From a virus, in IMG/VR virus record IMGVR_UViG_3300029998_000099, positions 1-27,988 of that record: 27,988 nt of DNA. One strand, given 5' to 3'. The position numbers were made by a program, and so were the translations under genes. Under the pieces are notes generated by a model. That model was not told where the DNA came from and searched no databases. It was given only the letters and a program-made list of their open reading frames with translations. Positions 13,258 through 20,217 of the stretch are shown here, one piece after another. The number at the start of each line of letters is the position of its first letter. Positions within the stretch are counted from its first letter, which is position 1.

Positions 13258-13938
13258 ATGGGTTCAAAAAACAGGATAGCAAAATACATCCTGCCTATAA
13301 TTTTAGAGAACAGAAAAGAAGGACAGTGGTATGTAGAGCCGTTTTGCGGTGGTTGTAATACGTTGGATAAAGTAACAGATAATCGGGTAGGCTGTGATAG
13401 TAACTTAAACGTGATCAATGCTATGATAGCTATCAGGGACTGTATTTGTGATTTACCACAAGACAATAAACAATTTACCGAAGAAGACTATAAAAATTTA
13501 AGGTCTGGCGATTATAAATATAAAGGTTATGCGGGCTTTGCATTCAGTTATGGCGGTAAATGGATGGGTGGATGGTGTAGGGATGGATTAGATAGCCGTG
13601 ATTATGTGGCTGAATCGTACAGAAACGCACTAAATCAGTCTCCATTATTACAAGGTGTACAATTAGTCCACAAATCATATTTAGACCTTAAATTCAAGCA
13701 AAACTGTATCATTTATTGTGATCCTCCATATTTTGGCAGTACCGGATACAAAGACAAATTTAACCATACCGAATTTTGGGACTGGTGTAGACAAATGAAA
13801 GCCGAAGGACATACCATATTTATAAGTGAATATAATGCACCTGACGACTTTAAATGTGTTTGGCAAAAAGAGCAGGTTAGCTCACTGACCAAAGACACAG
13901 GGAGTAAAAGAGCGATAGAAAAATTATTTACTATTTAA
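13258..13938 (+). CDS. DNA adenine methylase, D12 class (Dam-like)
   Basis: 226 residues. It transfers a methyl group from S-adenosylmethionine to N6 of adenine. GSKNRIAKYIL (2-12) and VEPFCGG (26-32, motif I) form the cofactor site. CDSNLNVIN (46-54) follows, and DPPY is at 155-158 (motif IV, catalytic). Shorter than E. coli Dam (278 residues), but all main motifs are present. Phage enzymes of this kind usually protect DNA against host restriction. No partner endonuclease is next to it. Confidence 0.88.
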   Translation: MGSKNRIAKYILPIILENRKEGQWYVEPFCGGCNTLDKVTDNRVGCDSNLNVINAMIAIRDCICDLPQDNKQFTEEDYKNLRSGDYKYKGYAGFAFSYGGKWMGGWCRDGLDSRDYVAESYRNALNQSPLLQGVQLVHKSYLDLKFKQNCIIYCDPPYFGSTGYKDKFNHTEFWDWCRQMKAEGHTIFISEYNAPDDFKCVWQKEQVSSLTKDTGSKRAIEKLFTI

Positions 13939-13957
13939 ACCAATAAAATTTAGTATT

Positions 13958-14356
13958 ATGATACCAGAAATTATTAAACAATGGGAAGAAAACAAGCATA
14001 AGCTTGAAGAGTATTTCAGAACCACAAAGCAAGAAGAGTATTCTAATTATAAGGATATTGTAAAAGCGTTATTTTATTGTTGCATCGGAGAATTTAATGT
14101 CGATAAAATGACCGTTATCGATGATGGAGATTATCAAGGAACGCAAATTTTTATTATCCCAAAAGGTTGCTACCAACCATCAGTAGATGACTATATCGTT
14201 ACGGATACTTATTACGGGTCGTGTTCAGGTTGCGACACTTTGCAGGCTATATGCTCTTATGAATACGAAGAACTACCTTCAGAGTCACAAGTCAAAGATT
14301 ATATGACTTTGGCACTACATTTAGTTCAAAGATTACACCGGCTTTCCATACCTTAA
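13958..14356 (+). CDS. hypothetical protein with Cys pair
   Basis: 132 residues. Acidic helical N-terminus, then a beta region with TQIFIIPKGCYQPSVDDYIV and TYYGSCSGCDTLQAI (Cys-x-x-Cys, about residues 90-93). The Cys pair and the conserved-looking YYGSCSGCDTLQ suggest a real family in such phages, but its role is unknown. Follows the methylase after 19 bp. Confidence 0.65.
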   Translation: MIPEIIKQWEENKHKLEEYFRTTKQEEYSNYKDIVKALFYCCIGEFNVDKMTVIDDGDYQGTQIFIIPKGCYQPSVDDYIVTDTYYGSCSGCDTLQAICSYEYEELPSESQVKDYMTLALHLVQRLHRLSIP

Positions 14357-14361
14357 CCACC

Positions 14362-14580
14362 ATGAACAACATCCGACAACCATACGCCGAGAGAAATCAT
14401 AAACAGTATACAGAAGGCGTACACAGATTTAATTTAGATTGGATAGTTTATATCCCCAAGCAATTAAAAGGGCACACAACTCCTTGTATCGTTGCGGATA
14501 GGAAGTTTAAAGATAAGGGAGCAGCAGATATTTATTATAAATCAATTAAAAATGCAAATCCAACTAACAGACAAATCTAA
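14362..14580 (+). CDS. hypothetical protein
   Basis: 72 residues, basic, with HRFNLDWIVYIPKQLKGHTTPCIVADRKFKDKGAADIYY in the middle. This looks like a small beta-beta-helix fold. No motif recognised. Confidence 0.55.
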   Translation: MNNIRQPYAERNHKQYTEGVHRFNLDWIVYIPKQLKGHTTPCIVADRKFKDKGAADIYYKSIKNANPTNRQI

Positions 14581-14635
14581 TTTTTATCAGTATGTCGATA
14601 GTGACGTACTTAACCAATTAATAATAGCAATATGA
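14552..14635 (+). CDS. 27-residue overlapping ORF
   Basis: The ATG at 14552 lies in the end of the preceding gene in another frame. The frame encodes MQIQLTDKSNFYQYVDSDVL then NQLIIAI, and its stop overlaps the next start as ATGA. The two-sided overlap is typical of this operon, but the length is too short to be sure. Confidence 0.4.
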   Translation: MQIQLTDKSNFYQYVDSDVLNQLIIAI

Positions 14636-14904
14636 AAAAGACTATTGAAATTACGACAACAAGAAAAAAGGAAGTTGAAATTATATTCCCGTTATATACA
14701 AAAACGAATTGCCATTCTTTTTACTTTAAGAGCGAAAAAGAGCTTATATGTGTTACGCTGTCTACGCTTGGAAATAATATAGAATTGTTTTCAAATCCAT
14801 TTGATTATATAGAATGGGCTAATGAAAGAAAGTCAAATCGCAAACAATTCATTAGAGCCTATAATTCAGCATTAAAATCAATCAATAAAATAATAGAACC
14901 ATGA
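14632..14904 (+). CDS. hypothetical protein
   Basis: 90 residues. Begins with alternating beta residues (TIEITTTRKKEVEIIFPLYTK), followed by ICVTLSTLGNNIELF and a helical, basic C-terminus. Overlaps the next gene by ATGA. Not recognised. Confidence 0.6.
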   Translation: MKKTIEITTTRKKEVEIIFPLYTKTNCHSFYFKSEKELICVTLSTLGNNIELFSNPFDYIEWANERKSNRKQFIRAYNSALKSINKIIEP

Positions 14905-15200
14905 AAACACTAATCACTACGCTAATAATCTTAGCGTTATTATCAATCTTATTTTTCTTAATCAGAATCTATTTTAGCAAAGAGGTTGAAGAACCTGAAG
15001 AACAAATCAATTTCGAGTTTATCAAACCTGTATCATTAGCCGGAAGTATACGAGTATTTAGTCTATACGGTAATCATTTAGCCGACATTAGTTGCGATGG
15101 GTCTATTGTGTATATTAGCAGCAAATCTATCGGTCAACAGGCTGAGATTAGGTATATAATGGATAATTATAAAACGGTTTATAAACAGTTAGCACAATGA
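14901..15200 (+). CDS. membrane-anchored hypothetical protein
   Basis: 99 residues. Residues 3-25 (LITTLIILALLSILFFLIRI) form a membrane anchor, followed by an acidic linker (EVEEPEEQ) and a beta-rich domain with ISCDGSIVYISS. Most likely cytoplasmic or periplasmic domain tethered to the inner membrane. Function unknown. Confidence 0.6.
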   Translation: MKTLITTLIILALLSILFFLIRIYFSKEVEEPEEQINFEFIKPVSLAGSIRVFSLYGNHLADISCDGSIVYISSKSIGQQAEIRYIMDNYKTVYKQLAQ

Positions 15201-15214
15201 ACAAACAATGATTT

Positions 15215-15637
15215 ATGGCAATGAGTTTGCCTTTTGGATTAAAAGTAAAATGCGATAATTTAATATGCGGTTTAGTGTCTGTAAAGGTGTTAAATGACAT
15301 GGTAGAAATTACATATCCAGAAAACCCAAGCATGCCATTTTCAAGACACAAAAACGTATATAAACCCATTCTTCACCCACTTTCCGACCTCACAAAACCG
15401 ATTGAGCATAATGGTGAAAAGTTTGTACCGATGGTTGAATTAGGCAGAATATTTAAACTAAATGTTGCTGAGTATTGTGTTATAGAACAAAATATTAAAT
15501 ATAAAGAATTTGCACCCGATAACTTTAGATTTAGTGTAGTTATGCAGCTCATAGAATGGCATTTTGACATTGCATTTTTAATCGAAAAAGGAGAAGCGAT
15601 TGACGTAAACACATTAAAAACAAACCCATACTTATGA
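15215..15637 (+). CDS. hypothetical phage protein, LSDLTKPIEHNGEKFVP family
   Basis: 140 residues. The pattern LHPLSDLTKPIEHNGEKFVPMVEL...QLIEWHFDIAFLIEKGEAIDVNTL (about residues 53-135) is one I recall from many Bacteroidetes phages and prophages; function unknown. Start could also be the ATG two codons later. Overlaps the next gene by ATGA. Confidence 0.7.
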   Translation: MAMSLPFGLKVKCDNLICGLVSVKVLNDMVEITYPENPSMPFSRHKNVYKPILHPLSDLTKPIEHNGEKFVPMVELGRIFKLNVAEYCVIEQNIKYKEFAPDNFRFSVVMQLIEWHFDIAFLIEKGEAIDVNTLKTNPYL

Positions 15638-15927
15638 CACAACTATCGTTAAAAGAAGCAAAAAGACTCTCTATTATTAAATGGGAAGCACATGTAAAGG
15701 CGGGAGGATATGAGCCAAATCTGCCAAAAGAGTTAGCCCCATTAGCGGCTAGTTGCGGATTCTGCGAAAGGTGGAATAATATATGTAGCGGATGTGAATT
15801 TGGAAAATTAGCTGGTCGTTGTGCCAGTTGGGATAAGAGCGACTTGTTTTCGATATGGTACAATAAACCAAACATCGAAAACGCCCAATCCATTCTAAAC
15901 ATCATTAAATCTATACCCGATGAATAA
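15634..15927 (+). CDS. small four-cysteine protein, possibly zinc-binding
   Basis: 97 residues. CGFC (41-44) and Cys51-x-x-Cys54 (CSGC) are spaced as in small zinc fingers; a fifth Cys lies in GRCASW. The remainder is helical. Such proteins occur in small-gene runs of phages, and a nucleic-acid role is possible but unproven. Confidence 0.6.
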   Translation: MTQLSLKEAKRLSIIKWEAHVKAGGYEPNLPKELAPLAASCGFCERWNNICSGCEFGKLAGRCASWDKSDLFSIWYNKPNIENAQSILNIIKSIPDE

Positions 15928-16066
15928 CGGAAAATTAGTATACATAGAAGGCTCAAAAGAAACCGTTCTCAAAAACGACGCTCCATTTGCCTTATTGCAA
16001 AGTATGAGATCAGAAATGATAAGAAAAGGATATGATAAATTAAAACTAAAAATTAGATATAAATGA
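15920..16066 (+). CDS. 48-residue basic protein
   Basis: The ATG at 15920 overlaps the preceding stop and the stop overlaps the next start (ATGA at 16063-16066). Sequence starts MNNGKLVYIEGSKETVLKND and ends in a basic tail. Two coupled junctions support it. Not recognised. Confidence 0.55.
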   Translation: MNNGKLVYIEGSKETVLKNDAPFALLQSMRSEMIRKGYDKLKLKIRYK

Positions 16067-16206
16067 AAATATTTAAGCCAGATTATAGATTTACAGTTCG
16101 TTGATTTATAGAAATTGCAGCAACGTTAGTGTCTATGTTGACAATGGGTATAATTAGACCGAGATGGTTATTTACTTATACTAAGAATAAAATGATCTTT
16201 AAATAA
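16063..16206 (+). pseudogene. small membrane-protein gene with in-frame TGA
   Basis: From the ATGA junction at 16063 the frame reads MKIFKPDYRFTVR, then TGA at 16102-16104, then continues without stop as FIEIAATLVSMLTMGIIRP and further to TAA at 16204-16206. The second part carries a likely membrane span. One base change (TGG to TGA) would explain it. Elsewhere TGG codes for Trp and TGA is a normal stop, so recoding is unlikely. Confidence 0.55.
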
Positions 16207-16252
16207 GTGTATTAAACAATCACTTTAAATAACAACACATAACTAATTGATT

Positions 16253-16408
16253 ATGAACAAACAGCAAAAATTAGATAGACTGAAAAATGATGGATGGATA
16301 GTCACTGGATTTCCATTTAGAACCAAGCGTTTCGAAGCTCTAAAAAGAGGAGTAGAGATTAAAACTAAAAATATTTATAATTTACATAAACAAATATTTG
16401 GATATTAA
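16253..16408 (+). CDS. 51-residue protein made of the DGW module
   Basis: The ATG at 16253 has AATTGATT before it. Residues 12-51 (KNDGWIVTG...ALKRGVEIKT...LHKQIFGY) resemble the C-terminal modules of the proteins at 12352 and 12737. The module therefore also exists on its own. Function unknown. Confidence 0.6.
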   Translation: MNKQQKLDRLKNDGWIVTGFPFRTKRFEALKRGVEIKTKNIYNLHKQIFGY

Positions 16409-16409
16409 T

Positions 16410-16610
16410 ATGCTAGAAATTTTAAAATTTTCAGTTTCTGGGTTCTGGATTTTTATTGGATGTTATTCAATTATTTCCTTATTCCTTTATTTCGTAATAA
16501 ATGGAATACTTAGATTAGTATCCAGAACTTACAGGTTTTTCATTATTATGAAGTATGGTTATCCTCCTGAGCATTGCGATGCAGATGGAGACTTAAAAGT
16601 TAAGTCATGA
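16410..16610 (+). CDS. small membrane protein
   Basis: 66 residues from the ATG at 16410. Two hydrophobic stretches, about 5-22 (FSVSGFWIFIGCYSIISLF) and 23-33, form one long or two short spans, followed by a basic segment and the acidic-polar tail EHCDADGDLKVKS. A longer reading from 16398 is possible but has less room before the previous stop. Confidence 0.55.
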   Translation: MLEILKFSVSGFWIFIGCYSIISLFLYFVINGILRLVSRTYRFFIIMKYGYPPEHCDADGDLKVKS

Positions 16611-16714
16611 AATTACGAGTTATCAAAACGCATTAGCGAATATATAATAGTTAAACATTCTATTTTATGTTATTAAACATGCATAGAGATTATTAATCAA
16701 TTAAATTAAAGTAT

Positions 16715-16722
16715 TATCTTTG
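16715..16722 (+). promoter_or_regulatory. -7 box TATCTTTG before 16745
   Basis: Perfect TAnnTTTG, 22 bp before the GTG start at 16745. No clear -33 element. It separates the long small-gene operon from the next unit. Confidence 0.6.
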
Positions 16723-16744
16723 TAAACACTAAAAATTAAACCAA

Positions 16745-17323
16745 GTGAAACTATTAAAAAATTCCACGTATCAAAATTTATTGAATGAAAATTCTGTATT
16801 ATGCTCAGCCAATGCCAATTTAAAAAGTAATTTGGACATTATGTCGGATAAAGCCGTCAGACTAGAAAGAAAATTAATCAAAGTAGAAAAAGATTCTAAG
16901 ATTTTAACAGAAGGAATAGTTAGAATTGAACAGGAGAAGTCGGAAATTAGAAAGATGTATGCGAACGAACTGCTAAAAAGAGAGCATGTAATATCAGACT
17001 TAGAAAAAGAACGCCTTTATGTCAATTTAACGAGAGATAAGAAAGGGGTGCTGCATTCGATTGTAAAGAAGGAAAAGGCAGTCAAAAAGCCAGTAATTGT
17101 TTTATCCGCAAAAGAGTTTGCTGAAAAGTATTTAGGAAAGCGGACTAAAACAGATATTGGAACAGGTAAAATTTGTGGCTACGATCCAACTGATTCTTCT
17201 ATTTTGGTTGGGTTTGATGACAGTTTAAAAGGGCATGGTGGGTCAGCTTCTAATGGTGTTAAACTAAAAGAATATCCATCTTACTATTGGCAACATAAAG
17301 ACTTAATTAAATTAGCAAATTAA
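16745..17323 (+). CDS. coiled-coil protein with small C-terminal domain
   Basis: 192 residues with a GTG start (no ATG nearby). Residues about 10-95 form a coiled coil of charged heptads. Residues 97-192 form a globular end with IGTGKICGYDPTDSSILVGF, resembling small beta-barrel modules seen at the end of phage proteins, by eye. First gene after the promoter at 16715. Confidence 0.65.
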   Translation: MKLLKNSTYQNLLNENSVLCSANANLKSNLDIMSDKAVRLERKLIKVEKDSKILTEGIVRIEQEKSEIRKMYANELLKREHVISDLEKERLYVNLTRDKKGVLHSIVKKEKAVKKPVIVLSAKEFAEKYLGKRTKTDIGTGKICGYDPTDSSILVGFDDSLKGHGGSASNGVKLKEYPSYYWQHKDLIKLAN

Positions 17324-17325
17324 CC

Positions 17326-17496
17326 ATGCCAAACTATTACGACAAGCACACCGCTACCGGATCGAGTCGCATTCAAAAAGTCAATCTCTCTATACAGGGA
17401 GAGATTGATTTAGAAGAAATACATAAAACGGATGTCGGAAAAATTCCGATACGAATAGATAAAAACACAATTAAATTAGTTAAAAATGGAAAATGA
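17326..17496 (+). CDS. 56-residue protein containing two strong hairpins
   Basis: Starts three bases after the upstream stop and overlaps the HTH gene by 11 bp. The predicted protein starts MPNYYDKHTATGSSRIQKVN and is mixed beta-like. Its DNA holds a perfect 10-bp inverted repeat (17381-17390, 17399-17408) and a 6-bp one (17435-17440, 17444-17449). These could be regulatory hairpins before the HTH gene. Coding nature is likely but not certain. Confidence 0.5.
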   Translation: MPNYYDKHTATGSSRIQKVNLSIQGEIDLEEIHKTDVGKIPIRIDKNTIKLVKNGK

Positions 17497-17683
17497 AATG
17501 AATTTAAGAGATCGAGTAATTAAAATGATCATGGATAGCCTTGGAGATGCACCAAAAACTGCTTACCAAATTAACAAAAAAACAGGGATCAACCTTACAA
17601 CGGCTGCCCAGATAATTAACGGGAATTTTAATCCCACGTTTAATACACTTTTAGAAATGGAAAAGAAATATAGTGTAAAATAG
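17486..17683 (+). CDS. Cro/CI-type helix-turn-helix protein
   Basis: 65 residues, almost only an HTH_XRE/Cro domain. TAYQINKKTGINLTTAAQI (25-43) holds the helix-turn-helix, followed by NGNFNPTFNTLLEME, as in lambda-like repressors. Size suits a Cro-like regulator binding as a dimer. Its operator cannot be identified; the palindrome at 7916 and the iterons at 12.2 kb are candidates to test. Confidence 0.7.
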   Translation: MENEMNLRDRVIKMIMDSLGDAPKTAYQINKKTGINLTTAAQIINGNFNPTFNTLLEMEKKYSVK

Positions 17684-17705
17684 TTACTATATGAAATAAT
17701 TGTTG

Positions 17706-17713
17706 TATCTTTG
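17706..17713 (+). promoter_or_regulatory. -7 box TATCTTTG before the HNH gene at 17743
   Basis: Perfect TAnnTTTG, 29 bp before the ATG. Unlike three other NUMOD4 genes here, no kissing-loop leader follows; the gap is only 29 bp. Confidence 0.6.
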
Positions 17714-17742
17714 CAACATTATTTTATTAAACTATTTATATT

Positions 17743-18297
17743 ATGAGGACAAGAAATTTAAAAGGCGGAGTATTATGGCAAAGATGGAAATTTATACCAG
17801 ATTATGAAGGGTATTATCGGTGTAGTTCTTTAGGCAGGGTTAGGAGCGTTGGCCGAGTAATTATAAGGTCGAATGGAGCTTCGCAAATAATACATGATCG
17901 AATTCTAAGCGGATGGGTGTCGACTGGTTATCCGATGGTTACTTTATGTATTGGAGGCACCCATAAGGCAATGCACATTCATCAATTAGTATCTATAACA
18001 TTTTTGGGACATAAGCAATGCAAGTTTGATTTTATCGTTGATCACAAAGACGGAAACAAGAAAAAGAACTACTTGTCGAATTTGCAGATTGTAACCAGTA
18101 GGGAAAATACTTCTGTTTGTTTTATTTCGGGAAGGGAAAACTATATGTCTCAATTCGTTGGTGTAACATGGGACAAAAGTAGAGATAAATGGATGGCTCA
18201 TATTAGAATAGGAAAATCAAGGAAAACAATTGGTAGATTCCTTACCGAAATAGAAGCCTCTAACGCATATCAAAATGAACTTTTAAAAATAAAATAA
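17743..18297 (+). CDS. NUMOD4-HNH-AP2 endonuclease
   Basis: 184 residues. NUMOD4 is at about 12-38 (WQRWKFIPDYEGYYRCSSLG). The HNH fold is at about 78-122, with His80, Asp100-His101, Asn109 and Asn113. AP2-like repeat at about 137-181. Shares a 34-bp identical stretch with the HNH gene at 19450, showing a recent common origin. Its stop overlaps the start of a broken gene. Confidence 0.88.
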   Translation: MRTRNLKGGVLWQRWKFIPDYEGYYRCSSLGRVRSVGRVIIRSNGASQIIHDRILSGWVSTGYPMVTLCIGGTHKAMHIHQLVSITFLGHKQCKFDFIVDHKDGNKKKNYLSNLQIVTSRENTSVCFISGRENYMSQFVGVTWDKSRDKWMAHIRIGKSRKTIGRFLTEIEASNAYQNELLKIK

Positions 18298-18509
18298 TGT
18301 CCTCATCTGTAAAATGGAAGCAAGAGCATCCTGTATAAGCAAAGATAAATCAAAAGAAGTACAACGATAAGCATTGGGGTAAAAAATCGAATGGTGAGGC
18401 TAATATAGAGTCAATAGTGGATAATTTACTATCTGGTAATATGTCAGTATTGGATGTAGAAGTGGCTTATGGTAAAATCAATAATTTAATAATCAAATCA
18501 ATAATTTAA
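18297..18509 (+). pseudogene. broken small gene with stop and tandem duplication
   Basis: From an ATG overlapping the HNH stop the frame reads MSSSVKWKQEHPV, then TAA at 18336-18338, then 56 more codons without stop (KKYNDKHWGKKSNGEA..., ending IIKSII). A perfect 20-bp tandem duplication at 18476-18515 shifts the end. With only one copy the frame would end ...LIIKSK and overlap the next start as ATGA. Both lesions suggest decay of a formerly coupled gene. Confidence 0.55.
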
Positions 18510-18515
18510 TAATCA
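18476..18515 (+). repeat. perfect 20-bp tandem duplication
   Basis: The unit AATCAATAATTTAATAATCA occurs at 18476-18495 and at 18496-18515, followed by a partial third copy (AATCA). It is of the kind made by slipped replication, and it lies at the end of the broken gene, directly before the ATG at 18523. Confidence 0.9.
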
Positions 18516-18522
18516 AATCAAA

Positions 18523-19308
18523 ATGAAACAAGAATTTAATATAAAAGTATCCATTGAGCAAATTGAAAATAAGATTGTGACGGAGTTTGAATGTTCTCCC
18601 AAAAAATATAAAGACGGGGATATTGTATTGGTAAATTGGGATTATGCACACGATGCGCCAGCTATATTAAAAGATTATAATATGGGGTCTTGTCATGTCG
18701 CAATAGCCACAGATAAGGATAATATACCCATATATAACCATAGCATAACAAATACAAATATAATCTGCTATGCCACTCCACACGAAAAACAACTCCTATT
18801 CGATGCCTTAGAAAAAGCAGGAAAACGATGGAATGCTGAAACATTGCAAATTGAAGATTTAAAAGTTGAGCCAAAGGTTGGGGATTACGTGAAACTGATC
18901 TACGGCGATGAGGAAGATTGCATATATTGTAGAATATTATCAATAAATAGCAAACAAATCGTATCTAAATCATCTTTCGCTCCTAAGGAGAACCGCTTAG
19001 ATTGTCGAAGTTTTTGCAACTATTCTACATATAGGATATTGACAGAAGCTCAATTCCAATCCGAAGTAAACTCTTTAGGTTTTGAATATGATTTTAAGAA
19101 TAATACGTTTAATGAGTTGAGATGGGAGCCGAAAGAAGGAGAAAGATGCTTCGAGCTGTCTATATTTTTAAATGAGCTTTGCGTAGTTGAAATTTTATAT
19201 GACTCAAGGTATCATAAAAAGTCATATGACGAAGGCAGGACGTTTAAAACCAGACTTGAATGCGAATCAGCAATTGAAAAAATAAAAGAAATATTAAAAA
19301 GCAAATAA
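18523..19308 (+). CDS. large hypothetical phage protein
   Basis: 261 residues. Three beta-rich segments are joined by helical parts: about 30-80 with GDIVLVNWDYAHDAPAIL, 115-160 with VGDYVKLIYGDEEDCIYCRI, and 205-250 with RWEPKEGERCFEL...FKTRLECESA. The motif ALEKAGKRWNAETLQIED (about 90-107) recurs in proteins I recall from Bacteroidetes elements. Function unknown; repeated SH3-like modules are a possibility. Confidence 0.65.
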   Translation: MKQEFNIKVSIEQIENKIVTEFECSPKKYKDGDIVLVNWDYAHDAPAILKDYNMGSCHVAIATDKDNIPIYNHSITNTNIICYATPHEKQLLFDALEKAGKRWNAETLQIEDLKVEPKVGDYVKLIYGDEEDCIYCRILSINSKQIVSKSSFAPKENRLDCRSFCNYSTYRILTEAQFQSEVNSLGFEYDFKNNTFNELRWEPKEGERCFELSIFLNELCVVEILYDSRYHKKSYDEGRTFKTRLECESAIEKIKEILKSK

Positions 19309-19334
19309 AACTTCGATATATCAAAATAATTCAC

Positions 19335-19342
19335 TATCTTTG
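19335..19342 (+). promoter_or_regulatory. -7 box TATCTTTG before leader copy 3
   Basis: Perfect TAnnTTTG, 9 nt before P1. TTCG at 19312-19315 has near-correct -33 spacing but one mismatch. Confidence 0.65.
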
Positions 19343-19351
19343 CATAATATA

Positions 19352-19438
19352 ATTACGGTCTGACACTTAGTAATTAACAATTTAAAGCCTCATTGCATGG
19401 ATATAGAAAGTCAGACCTCTATTGAAATCTTTGGGGCT
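19352..19438 (+). ncRNA. kissing-loop leader RNA, copy 3
   Basis: P1 ATTAC/GTAAT (19352-19356, 19370-19374), with loop A = GGTCTGAC (19357-19364). P2 AGCCTC/GGGGCT (19386-19391, 19433-19438, one G-U). P3 ATAGA/TCTAT (19403-19407, 19418-19422), with A' = GTCAGACC (19410-19417), perfectly complementary to A. The HNH start codon is 11 nt after P2. TCTTTGGGGCT before it is shared with copy 4. Confidence 0.82.
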
Positions 19439-19449
19439 ATTTTATTATT

Positions 19450-20217
19450 ATGAAACGAAACTTAGTAAAAGGTTATTTGTGGCAAAGGTGGAAGGATATA
19501 CCAGATTATGAAGGGTATTATCGGTGTAGTAGCTTAGGGAATGTTAAAAGCTTAAATAGAACTATAATTAGAAGCGACCTAAGGATAAGTAATATAAAAG
19601 AAAAAATACTTAAGCCAGCACTCACTAAAAAAGGGTATCTCATGGTCGTATTATGTGTCAATAGTAAAAATGTATCTCTTCAAATACAACAGTTAGTCGC
19701 AATTACCTTTCTTGGTCATATTAGCTGTGGAAACAAAGTAATAGTAGATCATAAAAATGGAAACAAGGTAAAGAATTATGTATCTAATCTTCAAACAGTA
19801 ACAAGCAGAGAAAATAATACAGTTTGTTTTAGAAAAAATAATGGAAAATACTCTTCTCAATATGTTGGTGTGTCATGGAATAACGGTCTTAATAAGTGGA
19901 TGTCTCAAATTTACGTAAACGGGAAACATAAATATCTTGGCTTATTTGATTCGGAACTTGAAGCTTCGGAATCCTATCAAAAAGCATTAGAGCACGTTAA
20001 GATTGGATGCCCTGAAAGTTATTTGGAATCAATATCCCATAAATCTTCATCTACATACGTAGGGGTTTCTTGGTATAGAAAATTAAACAAATGGAGATCA
20101 GCTATACGTATTGATGGTAAAAAGAAACATCTTGGATACTTTTATTCAGAATCTGAGGCATCATCTAAATATCAAAATGAATTATTAAAATTAAATCAAT
20201 TAAAATTAAACCAATAA
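19450..20217 (+). CDS. NUMOD4-HNH endonuclease with two AP2 repeats
   Basis: 255 residues. NUMOD4 is at about 11-37. The HNH fold is at about 78-122, with Asp100-His101, Asn109 and Asn113. The first His of the usual vHqLV is Gln80 (QIQQLVAITF), unlike the two HNH relatives in this window, so activity may be altered. Two AP2-like repeats follow at about 135-180 and 198-245. Its stop overlaps the ATPase start (TAATGG), so it is coupled to that gene. Confidence 0.88.
   Translation: MKRNLVKGYLWQRWKDIPDYEGYYRCSSLGNVKSLNRTIIRSDLRISNIKEKILKPALTKKGYLMVVLCVNSKNVSLQIQQLVAITFLGHISCGNKVIVDHKNGNKVKNYVSNLQTVTSRENNTVCFRKNNGKYSSQYVGVSWNNGLNKWMSQIYVNGKHKYLGLFDSELEASESYQKALEHVKIGCPESYLESISHKSSSTYVGVSWYRKLNKWRSAIRIDGKKKHLGYFYSESEASSKYQNELLKLNQLKLNQ

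Noticed and set aside
13143-13358. Plus-strand frame overlapping the end of the coiled-coil gene and the start of the methylase
   Set aside because: It overlaps two better-supported genes in other frames and its protein is basic without a recognisable pattern.
12771-13466. Open frames on the minus strand across 12.8-13.5 kb
   Set aside because: They are antisense to the coiled-coil and methylase genes, have no family resemblance, and are explained by the biased codon use of those genes.
16063-18509. Phage-wide stop codon reassignment
   Set aside because: The two internal stops are different (TGA and TAA). TGG codes for Trp in many genes, and TGA, TAA and TAG all end normal genes at coupled junctions.
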